64,000 nt of DNA from Actinotalea alkalitolerans (GTDB taxonomy: Bacteria > Actinomycetota > Actinomycetes > Actinomycetales > Cellulomonadaceae). The notes below the pieces were generated by a model that saw only the letters and a list, made by a program, of their open reading frames with translations, was not told the DNA's origin and ran no database searches. Shown one piece after another: positions 39,966-47,486 of this stretch (positions within the stretch are counted from its first letter, which is position 1; every line of letters starts with the position of its first letter). The stretch is from positions 182,448 to 246,447 of the forward strand of contig NZ_JAMBPP010000002.1 in the NCBI RefSeq assembly GCF_023369855.1, in the 5' to 3' direction. A program made the translations under genes and the position numbers.

Positions 39966-40541
39966 TCAGGCCGGGTCGTCCGCTCCGTCACCCAGTCGGA
40001 TGCTGCCCTCGATGCCGTCGACCAGGTCCGCGGGGAGCTCGCTCCCGGTGAGCTGCAGCGCGACCGTGTCGCCGCTGCGCGGGTCGGCCGCCGCCCAGAA
40101 GATCCCCTCGTAGCGCTCGCCGTCCGGGCCGGTGTACGTGAAGTCGTTCCGGGCGATCTCCAGGGAATCGGTCTGCACCGGCTCGCTGAAGCCGTCCGAG
40201 GTGTACCCGGTGACCCCGCCGATCTGCGCGCCGGCCACGAAGGTCGACCGCCCGAGGTCCGCCCCGCCGGTCCCGAACTCGGGGCTGACGATCAGCAGGT
40301 GCTGCGCGTCGTCGAGCTCGGCGTCGGCCCATCCGCCGGGCCAGAGCTCGCTGTCCCCCTCGACCGGGACCCAGCCCTGGGGGACGGCCACCTCGAGCCG
40401 ACCCGAACCGACCTGGACGAAGCCCTCGGGGACGTCCGCGCCCGAGGGACCGCAGGCGCCGAGCCCCGCGGCGACCCCCACCGTCAGGAGCAGTCCCACA
40501 GGGCGGGTCGCGCGGGTCCGGGTGCTGCGAGGGGCGTTCAC
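39966..40541 (-). CDS. Lipoprotein associated with giant prepilin 3
   Basis: 191 residues. Lipobox GLGAC with C30. The mature part has VPEGFVQVGSGRLEVAVP and QGWVPVEGD, a more distant relative of the two cassette lipoproteins, and ends with an ESGI-like segment DLVDGIEGSIRLG. Start GTG 40541 behind AGGAG. It is downstream of the multi-helix gene at 40586 and giant prepilin 3, so the minus-strand set is prepilin, multi-helix, lipoprotein. Function unknown. Confidence 0.65.
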   Translation of the reverse strand: MNAPRSTRTRATRPVGLLLTVGVAAGLGACGPSGADVPEGFVQVGSGRLEVAVPQGWVPVEGDSELWPGGWADAELDDAQHLLIVSPEFGTGGADLGRSTFVAGAQIGGVTGYTSDGFSEPVQTDSLEIARNDFTYTGPDGERYEGIFWAAADPRSGDTVALQLTGSELPADLVDGIEGSIRLGDGADDPA

Positions 40542-40585
40542 GGGGACATCGTCTCCTGGGTCACGTCGACGTCGGGCCGCGGTGC

Positions 40586-41038
40586 TCACGACCGGGAGCC
40601 ACGCGCGGTGCGGGCCCGCACCGCTCCGAGCGCTCCACCCACGACCAGGGTGACGACCACGGGCACCAGGACCGTACCGGGTGAGGCGTCGGACTGCGTC
40701 CGTGCCTGCGCCTCCAGCAGCGCACCGGTGCCCACCACGGCGGCGACCAGCACGACGGGGACCGAGGCCACCAGACCGTGGCGGCTCTCGCTCCGGCGGA
40801 GACCACCGACCAGCAGGGTCGCCGCGACGGCGGCGACGGCCGGTGGCACCACGAGGGTCAGCCAGGCCAGTCCAGCGACCGTCGAGATCCCCGCGGTGCG
40901 GTCGACCAGGGTCAGCAGCAGCACGCACAGGGCCAGGGAGACGAGGTAGGTCACGGCGCCCACCACCCAGGGACGCAGGTACGAGCGGGCCACCGACGGC
41001 GTCGGGGTCATCGAGGTCGTCGAGGTCGTCGAGGTCAC
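40586..41038 (-). CDS. Unknown four-helix membrane protein after giant prepilin 3
   Basis: 150 residues. A Ser/Thr-rich start (TSTTSTTSMTPTPS) is followed by about four hydrophobic segments (28-48, 56-78, 91-110, 123-142) and a basic tail RARTARGSRS. Start GTG 41038 has GGAGG at eight bases. It follows giant prepilin 3 by 16 bases and is surely co-transcribed. No family recognised. Confidence 0.6.
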   Translation of the reverse strand: MTSTTSTTSMTPTPSVARSYLRPWVVGAVTYLVSLALCVLLLTLVDRTAGISTVAGLAWLTLVVPPAVAAVAATLLVGGLRRSESRHGLVASVPVVLVAAVVGTGALLEAQARTQSDASPGTVLVPVVVTLVVGGALGAVRARTARGSRS

Positions 41039-41054
41039 AGCGGGGTCCTCCCGG

Positions 41055-42476
41055 TCAGTTGCACAGGGCGTCGTCGATGAAGGCGCGCGAACCGTCCACG
41101 CCGGGCGCTCCGAGGAAGGCCGCGTCGGTCTTGGTCGCGGTCGCCTCCTCGGCGCTGATGCTGAAGCCGAACTCCCAGCCCTTCTTGACCGCGAGGCCGA
41201 ACTCCCAGCCGTCACTGACCCCGTGGTAGGCGATCTGGCTGGTCCTGCCCTGCTCGTAGAGGAGCTGCAGGAACGGGTCGGACGAGGGCCTGTCGGGCAC
41301 CATCGCCCCGAAGGGCAGCGACAGGGTCTGGGACGCACCGTTGCGGAAGGACAGCCACTCGTCGGCGAGTGCGCGGTTGGAGTCGTCGATGCCGATCGTC
41401 GTGGTCGTCACCACCGAGGTCGTCTCCCCCTCGCCGTACGAGCCGGAGACCGGCAGCGAGCCGTTGCCCAGGCTGGCCTGGTACCCGACCTCGTACGAGC
41501 TCTTGAACGAGAGCTCGCTCAGCTCACCGTTCGCGTCGTACGTCGTGGTGAAGGCTCCCTGGATCTCCCCCTCGCCCGAGGCGTGCGCGACGACGGCGTC
41601 GGCACCGGCCTCCCCCGAGCCGGTCAGCTCGTAGGTGTAGCTGCGCTCTCCCGTCTCGTGGTTGGTCTCGACCACGACCGAGCCGCCGGCCGAGACCTCG
41701 AGGTTCAGGCCCGCCTGCGGGTCGAGGAAGGTCTCCTTGCCGGTCGAGTCGTGACCGGTCGGCACCCGCACCCCACCGCTCGCGTCGAGGGCGACGTCCA
41801 CACCGATGGTCGCGTACGAGACCATCGGGTCCTTGGGAGCCGAGACGTAGCCGTCACTCATCCAGAGCCACAGCGCGACACCGCCGTACTGGTCGTTCTG
41901 CAGCTGGACCCGCTGGATCAGGTAGTCGTCGAGCTGGTCCTTCATCGCGGTCCACTGGGCCGCGTCGTCGAACTCCCAGGTGTCCCCGTACCCGAAGGTC
42001 AGGTTGCCACCCAGGTTGACGTCGAGCCCGGCCGCGTTGCCGTCCCCGAGCTTGTCGGTGTCGAAGGTGTTGCTGCTCACGGCCGTGCTGGCACCGACGG
42101 ACGCGCCGTCGGTGAGCGTCGCCCGGACCGACCCGTCGGAGAACTCCTGCACGATGAAGCCCGAGCTGTCGCCGATCGAGAGGAACCACACCTTGACCTC
42201 GGCGTTGTACTGCTCCGAGGTCGAGTTCAGCATGCACACGCCTGGCTGGAAGTCCGCGTCGGTGGGTGCGTCGGCCACCGGTACGGGGCCGACGTCGCAC
42301 GACCCCGCCCCGCCGCCGGCGGCGACCACGAACCGGCACAGCACCGAGGCGAGGTGGTCGGGGTAGCGTGCGACGCCCAGGGTGACCCCCGCGACGAGCA
42401 GCGCGACCAGGGTGACCACACCGAGCAGCTCGAGCGAGCTGACCCCGCGGTCGTCGCGCCGGATGCTGCGGTGCAT
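41055..42476 (-). CDS. Giant prepilin-like protein 3
   Basis: 473 residues. A very short leader MHRSIRRDDRG precedes VSSLELLGVVTLVALLVAGV: cleavage expected after G11 with Glu at +5 (E16). Cysteines C47, C60, C81 and C472 fall in the same order as in giant prepilins 1 and 2, with LC near the end of the helix, SC soon after, one in GVCMLN and one at the extreme C-terminus (ALCN). The body is otherwise much diverged: Gly/Ser-rich, probably beta. GGAGGG precedes the ATG. It reads in the same direction as the Tad core operon. Confidence 0.72.
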   Translation of the reverse strand: MHRSIRRDDRGVSSLELLGVVTLVALLVAGVTLGVARYPDHLASVLCRFVVAAGGGAGSCDVGPVPVADAPTDADFQPGVCMLNSTSEQYNAEVKVWFLSIGDSSGFIVQEFSDGSVRATLTDGASVGASTAVSSNTFDTDKLGDGNAAGLDVNLGGNLTFGYGDTWEFDDAAQWTAMKDQLDDYLIQRVQLQNDQYGGVALWLWMSDGYVSAPKDPMVSYATIGVDVALDASGGVRVPTGHDSTGKETFLDPQAGLNLEVSAGGSVVVETNHETGERSYTYELTGSGEAGADAVVAHASGEGEIQGAFTTTYDANGELSELSFKSSYEVGYQASLGNGSLPVSGSYGEGETTSVVTTTTIGIDDSNRALADEWLSFRNGASQTLSLPFGAMVPDRPSSDPFLQLLYEQGRTSQIAYHGVSDGWEFGLAVKKGWEFGFSISAEEATATKTDAAFLGAPGVDGSRAFIDDALCN

Positions 42477-42555
42477 GGTCGTCCCTCCCGGTCGCCGGCC
42501 TGCAGGCCTCGTGCATCCACGCTAGGTGCGCGCTCGGGAGAGCCCTTGAGCCCGG

Positions 42556-42597
42556 GGACCCACCGCTGGGCCCAGATGCGCCGGCTGGCTGGGCCCA
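42556..42597. promoter_or_regulatory. TGGGCCCA operator cluster upstream of giant prepilin 3
   Basis: Two exact palindromes TGGGCCCA (42567-42574 and 42590-42597), 23 bases apart, plus GGACCCACC (42556-42564), in the gap between the lipoprotein gene and giant prepilin 3. The start codon of the latter is about 90-120 bases away. Confidence 0.6.
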
Positions 42598-42649
42598 CGG
42601 GGTGGCAGCCGGCCACAGGACTCCCGAGCGTCGCCGCGGCGACGACGTC

Positions 42650-43288
42650 TCAGTCTCGACGGACCGGCAGGTCCTCGACGAGGGGGAAGCCCGGGAGCTC
42701 GAGGGAGACCTGCTCGGTGCCGGCATCGAGCGGGGGGAAGGTCGCCGAGAGCAGCTGACCACGTTGCGACATCTGCACGGGCGCGGTCGAGCACGTGCAG
42801 AAGGAGGTGGTCCTGTCCCCGTCGGTCACGGCCAGGAACGGCTGGAGCCGCTGGTCCTCGGCGCTGACCACCAGGGCCACGTCCCGGGTGTCACGCGTGA
42901 GCGGGGTCGCGGCGTTGAAGGCCTCGAGCGGCACCAACGGGTCCGAGTCGTCCACGTTGCGCAGCGTGAAGCGCACCAGGGTGCTCTCCTGGCCCGCGAG
43001 GACGTCGGTGACCTCGATCGTCGCGGGGTAGGCCGAGGACGGCCCTGTCACCTGCCCGTCCACCGATCCGAGCACCTCGGACGTGCCGATGTCCCCGTCG
43101 AAGAGCGCAGCGGCGATCTCGGCGCGGGTCCACCCGTCGGCCTCGGGCTCCTGCGTGGCGTCCGGCGAGGCGGAGGACGTCGGCCCGGGCGTGGGCTCGG
43201 GGTCCGACGGTGTGCAGGCGGCGAAGGCGACGAGCCCCACGACGACGACCCCGACCGAACCGAGGCCGATGAGCAGCGGCTTCTTCAT
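42650..43288 (-). CDS. Unknown lipoprotein downstream of OmpA-like gene in the pilus locus
   Basis: 212 residues. Lipobox AFAAC with C25, then a Pro/Thr/Ser linker and a compact domain beginning GWTRAEIAAALFDGDIG. It contains CTCST (two close cysteines) near residue 165. No known family, and not clearly related to the cassette lipoproteins. Its ATG overlaps the stop of the OmpA-domain gene (ATGA), so the two proteins are probably made together and may form a wall-anchored complex. Confidence 0.65.
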   Translation of the reverse strand: MKKPLLIGLGSVGVVVVGLVAFAACTPSDPEPTPGPTSSASPDATQEPEADGWTRAEIAAALFDGDIGTSEVLGSVDGQVTGPSSAYPATIEVTDVLAGQESTLVRFTLRNVDDSDPLVPLEAFNAATPLTRDTRDVALVVSAEDQRLQPFLAVTDGDRTTSFCTCSTAPVQMSQRGQLLSATFPPLDAGTEQVSLELPGFPLVEDLPVRRD

Positions 43289-44385
43289 GAGTCCCCCTTG
43301 ACGCTGTAGACCACGGTGACACGACGGTTGAGCTGCTTGCCCTCGTCGGTCGCGTTGCTGGCCACGGGTTCGCTCTCGCCCCGACCGACTGCGGTGAAGG
43401 TGACGTCGGACCCGCTCGCGGGCTCGAGCACAGCCAGCACCGAGGCCGCGCGCTGCTCGGAGAGCACCTGGTTCGAGGCATCCGCACCGTCGGAGTCCGT
43501 GTGACCCGTCACGACCACCTCACCGGTCCCCCGTTGCCTGATGTCGGCGGCGACCGCAGCCAGGGCGTCCTGGGCGGCCGGTGACAGGTCAGCCGAGCTG
43601 ACGGCGAACAGCACGTTGGCGTCGAGCGTGGTGGCCACCTGCTCGGGGGTCTCCTCGGTCGCCGCTGTCCCCGAGGCGTCACCGAACCGGCGCACCAGGG
43701 AGTAGGTGACCGCAGCGGGGTCGGCACCTGACAGGTCCGCGGCGGAGGGGATCGCCGGCCAGCCCTCGCCGAGCAGCGGCGCCGCGTCCGACCCGACCGG
43801 CTCGAGCGGACCGTCCTGCACAGCGACGTCGCCGACGGCGGTCCCCCAGGCCATGACGACCTGCACCGCGTCGACCGTCGGGTCGATCTCGGGGAAGACG
43901 GCGAAGCCGACCCTCAGGTCTCCCGTGCCACCGTCGAGGTCGACCGTCCGCGAGGCGAAGGTGGTCTCACCGTCGTACAGGGGCCGGTAGGCGACCAGGT
44001 TGGTCGAGTCGATGAGCTTGAGGTCGACCCCGAAACCGGTGCGGTACGGGTGGCTCGAGTTGGGGAAGGCCATCGCACCGGTGAAGTCGGTCGCACCTCC
44101 TCCGTCAGGCGTGCCGACCGAGTAGTAGAGCACCGTCGCGCCGTCGACCCGGTGCACACCGTGCACGAGCCCGCGGATCTCGGGGTTGGTGTCGGTGTGG
44201 AACTGGTGGTAGACGAAGCTGCCCTCGATCGGAGTCTGCTGACCCTCGACCTCGACCGTCCCCGTGGGGAGCGTGCTGCGGTCCTCGGTGGTCGCCGCTG
44301 CGGCCCCACCGCCCAGGAGCAGGACGGCGATGCCGACCACTCCCGCGGACCGGGTCCAGGGGCGTGCATGCGGGGTGGAGGTCAT
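43285..44385 (-). CDS. Exported OmpA-domain protein of the pilus locus
   Basis: 366 residues. A Sec signal (about 1-36, LLLGGGAAAATTEDR) without lipobox, an unrecognised beta-rich N-terminal domain (about 45-240), and a C-terminal OmpA-like peptidoglycan-binding domain: DANVLFAVSSADLSPAA, VVVTGHTDSDGADASNQVLS, GRGESEPVASN and NRRVTVVY. It could fasten the pilus machinery to peptidoglycan. GGAAGG precedes the ATG. It lies between the TadG-like gene and a lipoprotein gene, overlapping the latter by ATGA. Confidence 0.75.
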   Translation of the reverse strand: MTSTPHARPWTRSAGVVGIAVLLLGGGAAAATTEDRSTLPTGTVEVEGQQTPIEGSFVYHQFHTDTNPEIRGLVHGVHRVDGATVLYYSVGTPDGGGATDFTGAMAFPNSSHPYRTGFGVDLKLIDSTNLVAYRPLYDGETTFASRTVDLDGGTGDLRVGFAVFPEIDPTVDAVQVVMAWGTAVGDVAVQDGPLEPVGSDAAPLLGEGWPAIPSAADLSGADPAAVTYSLVRRFGDASGTAATEETPEQVATTLDANVLFAVSSADLSPAAQDALAAVAADIRQRGTGEVVVTGHTDSDGADASNQVLSEQRAASVLAVLEPASGSDVTFTAVGRGESEPVASNATDEGKQLNRRVTVVYSVKGDS

Positions 44386-44455
44386 CGGGGCGGCCTTCCG
44401 GTGGTGCGTTGCGAGAGCTGCCGGAGCGACCGGCGGGTGACGACTGGACGACGCA

Positions 44456-45184
44456 TCATTGCACCAGCCGCGGCAGGAGTGCGGACTCGAGCCAGCCACG
44501 GGCCGCCCCGAGCACCGTGCCGATGTCGCTCCGTGCACCCGAGTCGAAGCCCGGGCACCGGAACCGGAACTCGTCGCCGTAGATGGGGACCGGCTCGGGC
44601 TCGGGCTCCGGCTCCGGCTCGGGCTCCGGCTCGGGCTCCGGCTCGCCCGGGGCGGGGGGCTCGGGTTCCGGCTCGGGCTCGGGCTCGGGCGGCGGCTCGT
44701 AGCCGATGATCACCTGGCTGCGGTCCAGACCGCAGCGCGCCAGCTCGACCCCGACCGAGGCGGTCGCCCGCGCCTCGGGCCGACGACCGTTGTCGGCCGC
44801 CTCCCGCAACCGGGTCAGCACGACCACCTCGTCGGCGTAGGCGTCGTAGCGGTACTCCACGAGATCGGCGCCGTTCTCGGAGGCGTAGGCCTGGGCCGAC
44901 CCGTAGCCGCGCGCGGAGCCGAGCAGCTCGGCGAGCGTCACACCGCCGGTCGGGGTGATGACCGTGCCGAGCTCGGACAGGACGAGGTCGCGCACGTCGC
45001 GTGCGCCGGCCAGGGCCGCGGCGTCGGCCGAGGTCTGGGTCCGGCTGCTCTGCTCGGTCCCCGACAGCAGCGGGATCACCGCGACGAAGAGCAGCGCGAC
45101 GATCGCCACCGCCACGACGGCCACGACCACGCTGGTCACCAGCCCGTCGTCACCGCGTCCGAGCACCCGCATCCGCCGACTCAT
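44456..45184 (-). CDS. TadG-like protein with Glu-Pro repeat
   Basis: 242 residues. The N-terminal basic stretch and hydrophobic helix (about 15-40), followed by QTSADAAALAGARDVRDL, is characteristic of TadG/TadE-G-like Flp assembly proteins. Unlike the TadE proteins and the pilin, it lacks an acidic residue at +5. A Pro/Glu-repeat spacer of about 35 residues (encoded at 44591-44697) separates the N-terminal part from a C-terminal segment with FRFRCPGFDSGARSD, which could span the wall. AGGGAG precedes the ATG. It follows the Flp pilin gene. Confidence 0.72.
   Translation of the reverse strand: MSRRMRVLGRGDDGLVTSVVVAVVAVAIVALLFVAVIPLLSGTEQSSRTQTSADAAALAGARDVRDLVLSELGTVITPTGGVTLAELLGSARGYGSAQAYASENGADLVEYRYDAYADEVVVLTRLREAADNGRRPEARATASVGVELARCGLDRSQVIIGYEPPPEPEPEPEPEPPAPGEPEPEPEPEPEPEPEPEPVPIYGDEFRFRCPGFDSGARSDIGTVLGAARGWLESALLPRLVQ
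44591..44697. repeat. Tandem GGCTCG/GGCTCC repeat coding Glu-Pro dipeptides
   Basis: Two blocks of 6-bp units (44591-44645 and 44658-44697), in frame with the TadG-like gene and coding alternating Glu and Pro. Copy number is likely to vary by slippage in steps of two residues without breaking the frame. Confidence 0.75.
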
Positions 45185-45245
45185 CCGTGCTCCCTGCTCT
45201 GTGAACGACCTGCCCAGACGCCAGATCGGCGGTCGACCTCTCCGC

Positions 45246-45443
45246 TCAGGCGGAGGTGATCTTGTTGAGCTGCTCGGTGATCTTGGAGCCCAGGTCAAAG
45301 CTGTTGAAGGCGGTGACGAGTGCGACCACGAGGATCGCCGCGACGATCACGATACCCAGGTACTCCAGCGTGCCCTGGCCCAGCTCGCGCTCCTCGAGAG
45401 CCTTCTCGACGCGGATCCTGGTGTTGACGAGCATGCGAGTCAT
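45246..45443 (-). CDS. flp: Flp-type major pilin
   Basis: A 65-residue type IVb prepilin. A 22-residue leader ends ERELG, then QGTLEYLGIVIVAAILVVAL: cleavage expected after G22 with Glu at +5 (E27) and Tyr at +6, giving a 43-residue mature pilin with one hydrophobic helix and a short polar tail. This is the classic Flp size. ATG 45443 is preceded by GGGGAA. It lies after the response-regulator gene of the Tad operon, in a promoter region holding two TGGGCCCA palindromes, and is likely the most highly expressed gene here. Confidence 0.88.
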   Translation of the reverse strand: MTRMLVNTRIRVEKALEERELGQGTLEYLGIVIVAAILVVALVTAFNSFDLGSKITEQLNKITSA

Positions 45444-45588
45444 GTCATTCCCCATTCTGCCGGCCGACCGATGATCGGCCGGCTCCCGTGTGCTGCACTG
45501 GTCTGTCTGCGTGTCCGTGTGTGAGACGTTCTGTCCCGCCCTGACTCCAGCAACGCTACGGGCGGCCGCTGCGCACCCGCAGGGTCCG

Positions 45589-45643
45589 TGGGCCCATTCC
45601 TGGGCCCAAACCCTGCCGCCGACGTCGCGGGCCCCTGGGCCCC
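45589..45643. promoter_or_regulatory. TGGGCCCA operator cluster upstream of the Flp pilin gene
   Basis: Exact palindromes TGGGCCCA at 45589-45596 and 45601-45608 (12 bases apart), plus TGGGCCCC at 45636-45643 at the end of the regulator gene. They are about 150-200 bases before the pilin start, a typical activator distance. Confidence 0.6.
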
Positions 45644-46332
45644 TACGACCCACCGAGCCAGACCGAGACGGCCTCGGCGCGGGTCCGCACGCCGAGCTTG
45701 GCGAAGATGTGGTTGATGTGGTTCTTGACGGTCTTCTCCGACAGGAAGCACTCCTTGGCGATCGCCCCGTTGGTGCGCCCCGCGGCCACCAGCTCCATGA
45801 CCTCGCGCTCACGTTCGCTCAGGCCGGCGTCGGGACGCTGCACCGCAGGCGGGGTCGCCGGCTGCGCCCACACGGTGCGCATCACCGCCGCCGCACCCTC
45901 GGAGAGCAGGAAGGCGCCCTCGGCCACGGCGAGCACGGTGCGCTCGAGCTCGTGCGAGGCGAACTGCCCGTGCACGAGGTAGCCGCTCGCGCCCGCCTCC
46001 ACGGCGGCCCGGATCACCTCGGGCGAGTCGGTGTAGGTCAGCATCAGCACCTTGGTCCACGCGGCGACCTCGGCCGCGACCTGGACACCGTCACGGCGTG
46101 GCATGCGCACGTCCAGCAGCGTGACGTCGGGCTGGGTCGCCCGGATCACCCTGACCGCCTCCTCCCCGTCACTGGCCTCACCGACCACGCGCATCCGGTC
46201 GGAGGCGTCGACCAGGCTGCGCAACCCCATCCGGATGACCGCGTTGTCGTCGACGATCACCACGCTCACCTGGGACAGCACCGGGTGGTCGGCACTCACA
46301 CCTGCGGGGGACGCGCCTGGGTCAGCGGTCAT
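45643..46332 (-). CDS. LuxR/NarL-family response regulator of the Tad operon
   Basis: 229 residues: receiver domain with DD pair (28-29), phosphoacceptor D74 in VTLLDVRMPRRDG, and a C-terminal LuxR HTH (LSEREREVMELVAAGRTNGA, EKTVKNHINHIFAKLGVR). ATGA overlap with the kinase. It is last in the Tad core operon and sits next to the pilin promoter, so it is the best candidate to bind the TGGGCCCA sites in this locus. That link is inference. Confidence 0.9.
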   Translation of the reverse strand: MTADPGASPAGVSADHPVLSQVSVVIVDDNAVIRMGLRSLVDASDRMRVVGEASDGEEAVRVIRATQPDVTLLDVRMPRRDGVQVAAEVAAWTKVLMLTYTDSPEVIRAAVEAGASGYLVHGQFASHELERTVLAVAEGAFLLSEGAAAVMRTVWAQPATPPAVQRPDAGLSEREREVMELVAAGRTNGAIAKECFLSEKTVKNHINHIFAKLGVRTRAEAVSVWLGGS

Positions 46333-47486
46333 TCGGCCGGCTCCTTCGTCGGATGGTGGATGAGAACCCTGGTGCCCTGACCGACCGCGGAGTCCACGGT
46401 CAGGGTCGCGCCCGCCTCGCGGGCGCGCTCGTGCATGCCGGTCAGCCCGAAGTGCCCGTTCGGGCTCGTGCCGTCCGCCCGTGCCACGAAGCCGCGGCCG
46501 TCGTCCTCGACCGCGACGAGGACCGCCCCGTCCGCCAGACCGTCCAGCGAGACCTCGACCGACGTCGCGTCGGCGTGCCGTGCGACGTTCTCGAGCGCCT
46601 CGCCCACGATCGCCAGCAGCTCGTAGCGCGCGTCGGTCGAGAGGTCGACAGCCCCGTCGCAGGTCACCCGGCAGGGCACGCCGTGCTCGGCCTGCCAGCG
46701 CTCGCACAACGACACGAGCACCTCGACCAGCGGCCGGTCGGGCTGGTCGACACGCATCCGTACCAGCAGACGTCGGGCCTCGTCGGCGGCCTGACGGGCA
46801 CCCCCGGCCAGGCCCCTCGCCTGCGCCACCGCGACCGCCGGGTCCCGCTCGACCCACAGCGGGAGCGCGTCGGCGGCCAGGGCGATGCCGTGCAGGGTCT
46901 TGCCGAGCGAGTCGTGCATCTCGCGGGCCAACCGGGCACGCTCGTCCGACGCAGCCGCGCTCTCACGAGCCACGGCGACGTCGCGCTGCGCCCGCAGCTG
47001 CTGGTCGTGGGCCGACCGGACCACCGACCCGATGGCCACCAGGCACACGTACAGGGCCGGGACGCCCAGCGCCGTCATGAAGCTGGTTCCGGGGGCGTCC
47101 TCGATGCGGGCGGCCAGCAGGTAGCCCGAGACCAGCACCACGGTCGCCACCACCGCGGTCCGCATCTCGAACAGGACGCCGAGCACCAGGGCCGTCGAGA
47201 ACGTCGCCAGGACGAGCGGGCTCTCCACCCCGAGGGCGGCGACCACGGCCAGCGTCACCAGCATGTCGACCACGAGGGCGAGCGGGTGCCGGATCACGAA
47301 GTCGAGCACCTTGGGGTAGACCAGGCACAGGAAGCTCGAGGCGCTCAGGGCGATGGTGCTGAGCAGCAGCGCGAAGGTCATCGTCTGCCCGACCAGGGCA
47401 ACGGTCGAGATCATGATCGAGAGCAGGCGCACCACGAGGGCGGCGCTCACGACCCGGTGGGCGAAGCCCCGGTCGACGGCAGTCAT
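46329..47486 (-). CDS. Sensor histidine kinase of the Tad operon
   Basis: A 385-residue NarL-type kinase. About six membrane helices (13-160) with almost no extracellular loop suggest sensing within the membrane. The HisKA_3 block RARLAREMHDSLGKTLHGIA has H191 as phosphoacceptor. HATPase_c motifs: ALENVARHA, VAVEDDGRGF, GHFGLTGMHERA. Its ATG overlaps the TadC stop (ATGA), so it is made in step with the assembly machine; it could report assembly state to the regulator encoded next. Confidence 0.9.
   Translation of the reverse strand: MTAVDRGFAHRVVSAALVVRLLSIMISTVALVGQTMTFALLLSTIALSASSFLCLVYPKVLDFVIRHPLALVVDMLVTLAVVAALGVESPLVLATFSTALVLGVLFEMRTAVVATVVLVSGYLLAARIEDAPGTSFMTALGVPALYVCLVAIGSVVRSAHDQQLRAQRDVAVARESAAASDERARLAREMHDSLGKTLHGIALAADALPLWVERDPAVAVAQARGLAGGARQAADEARRLLVRMRVDQPDRPLVEVLVSLCERWQAEHGVPCRVTCDGAVDLSTDARYELLAIVGEALENVARHADATSVEVSLDGLADGAVLVAVEDDGRGFVARADGTSPNGHFGLTGMHERAREAGATLTVDSAVGQGTRVLIHHPTKEPAE

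Noticed and set aside
44591-44697. Tandem 6-bp repeats considered as CRISPR or a regulatory repeat
   Set aside because: Units are contiguous without spacers and stay in frame as Glu-Pro codons of the TadG-like gene.
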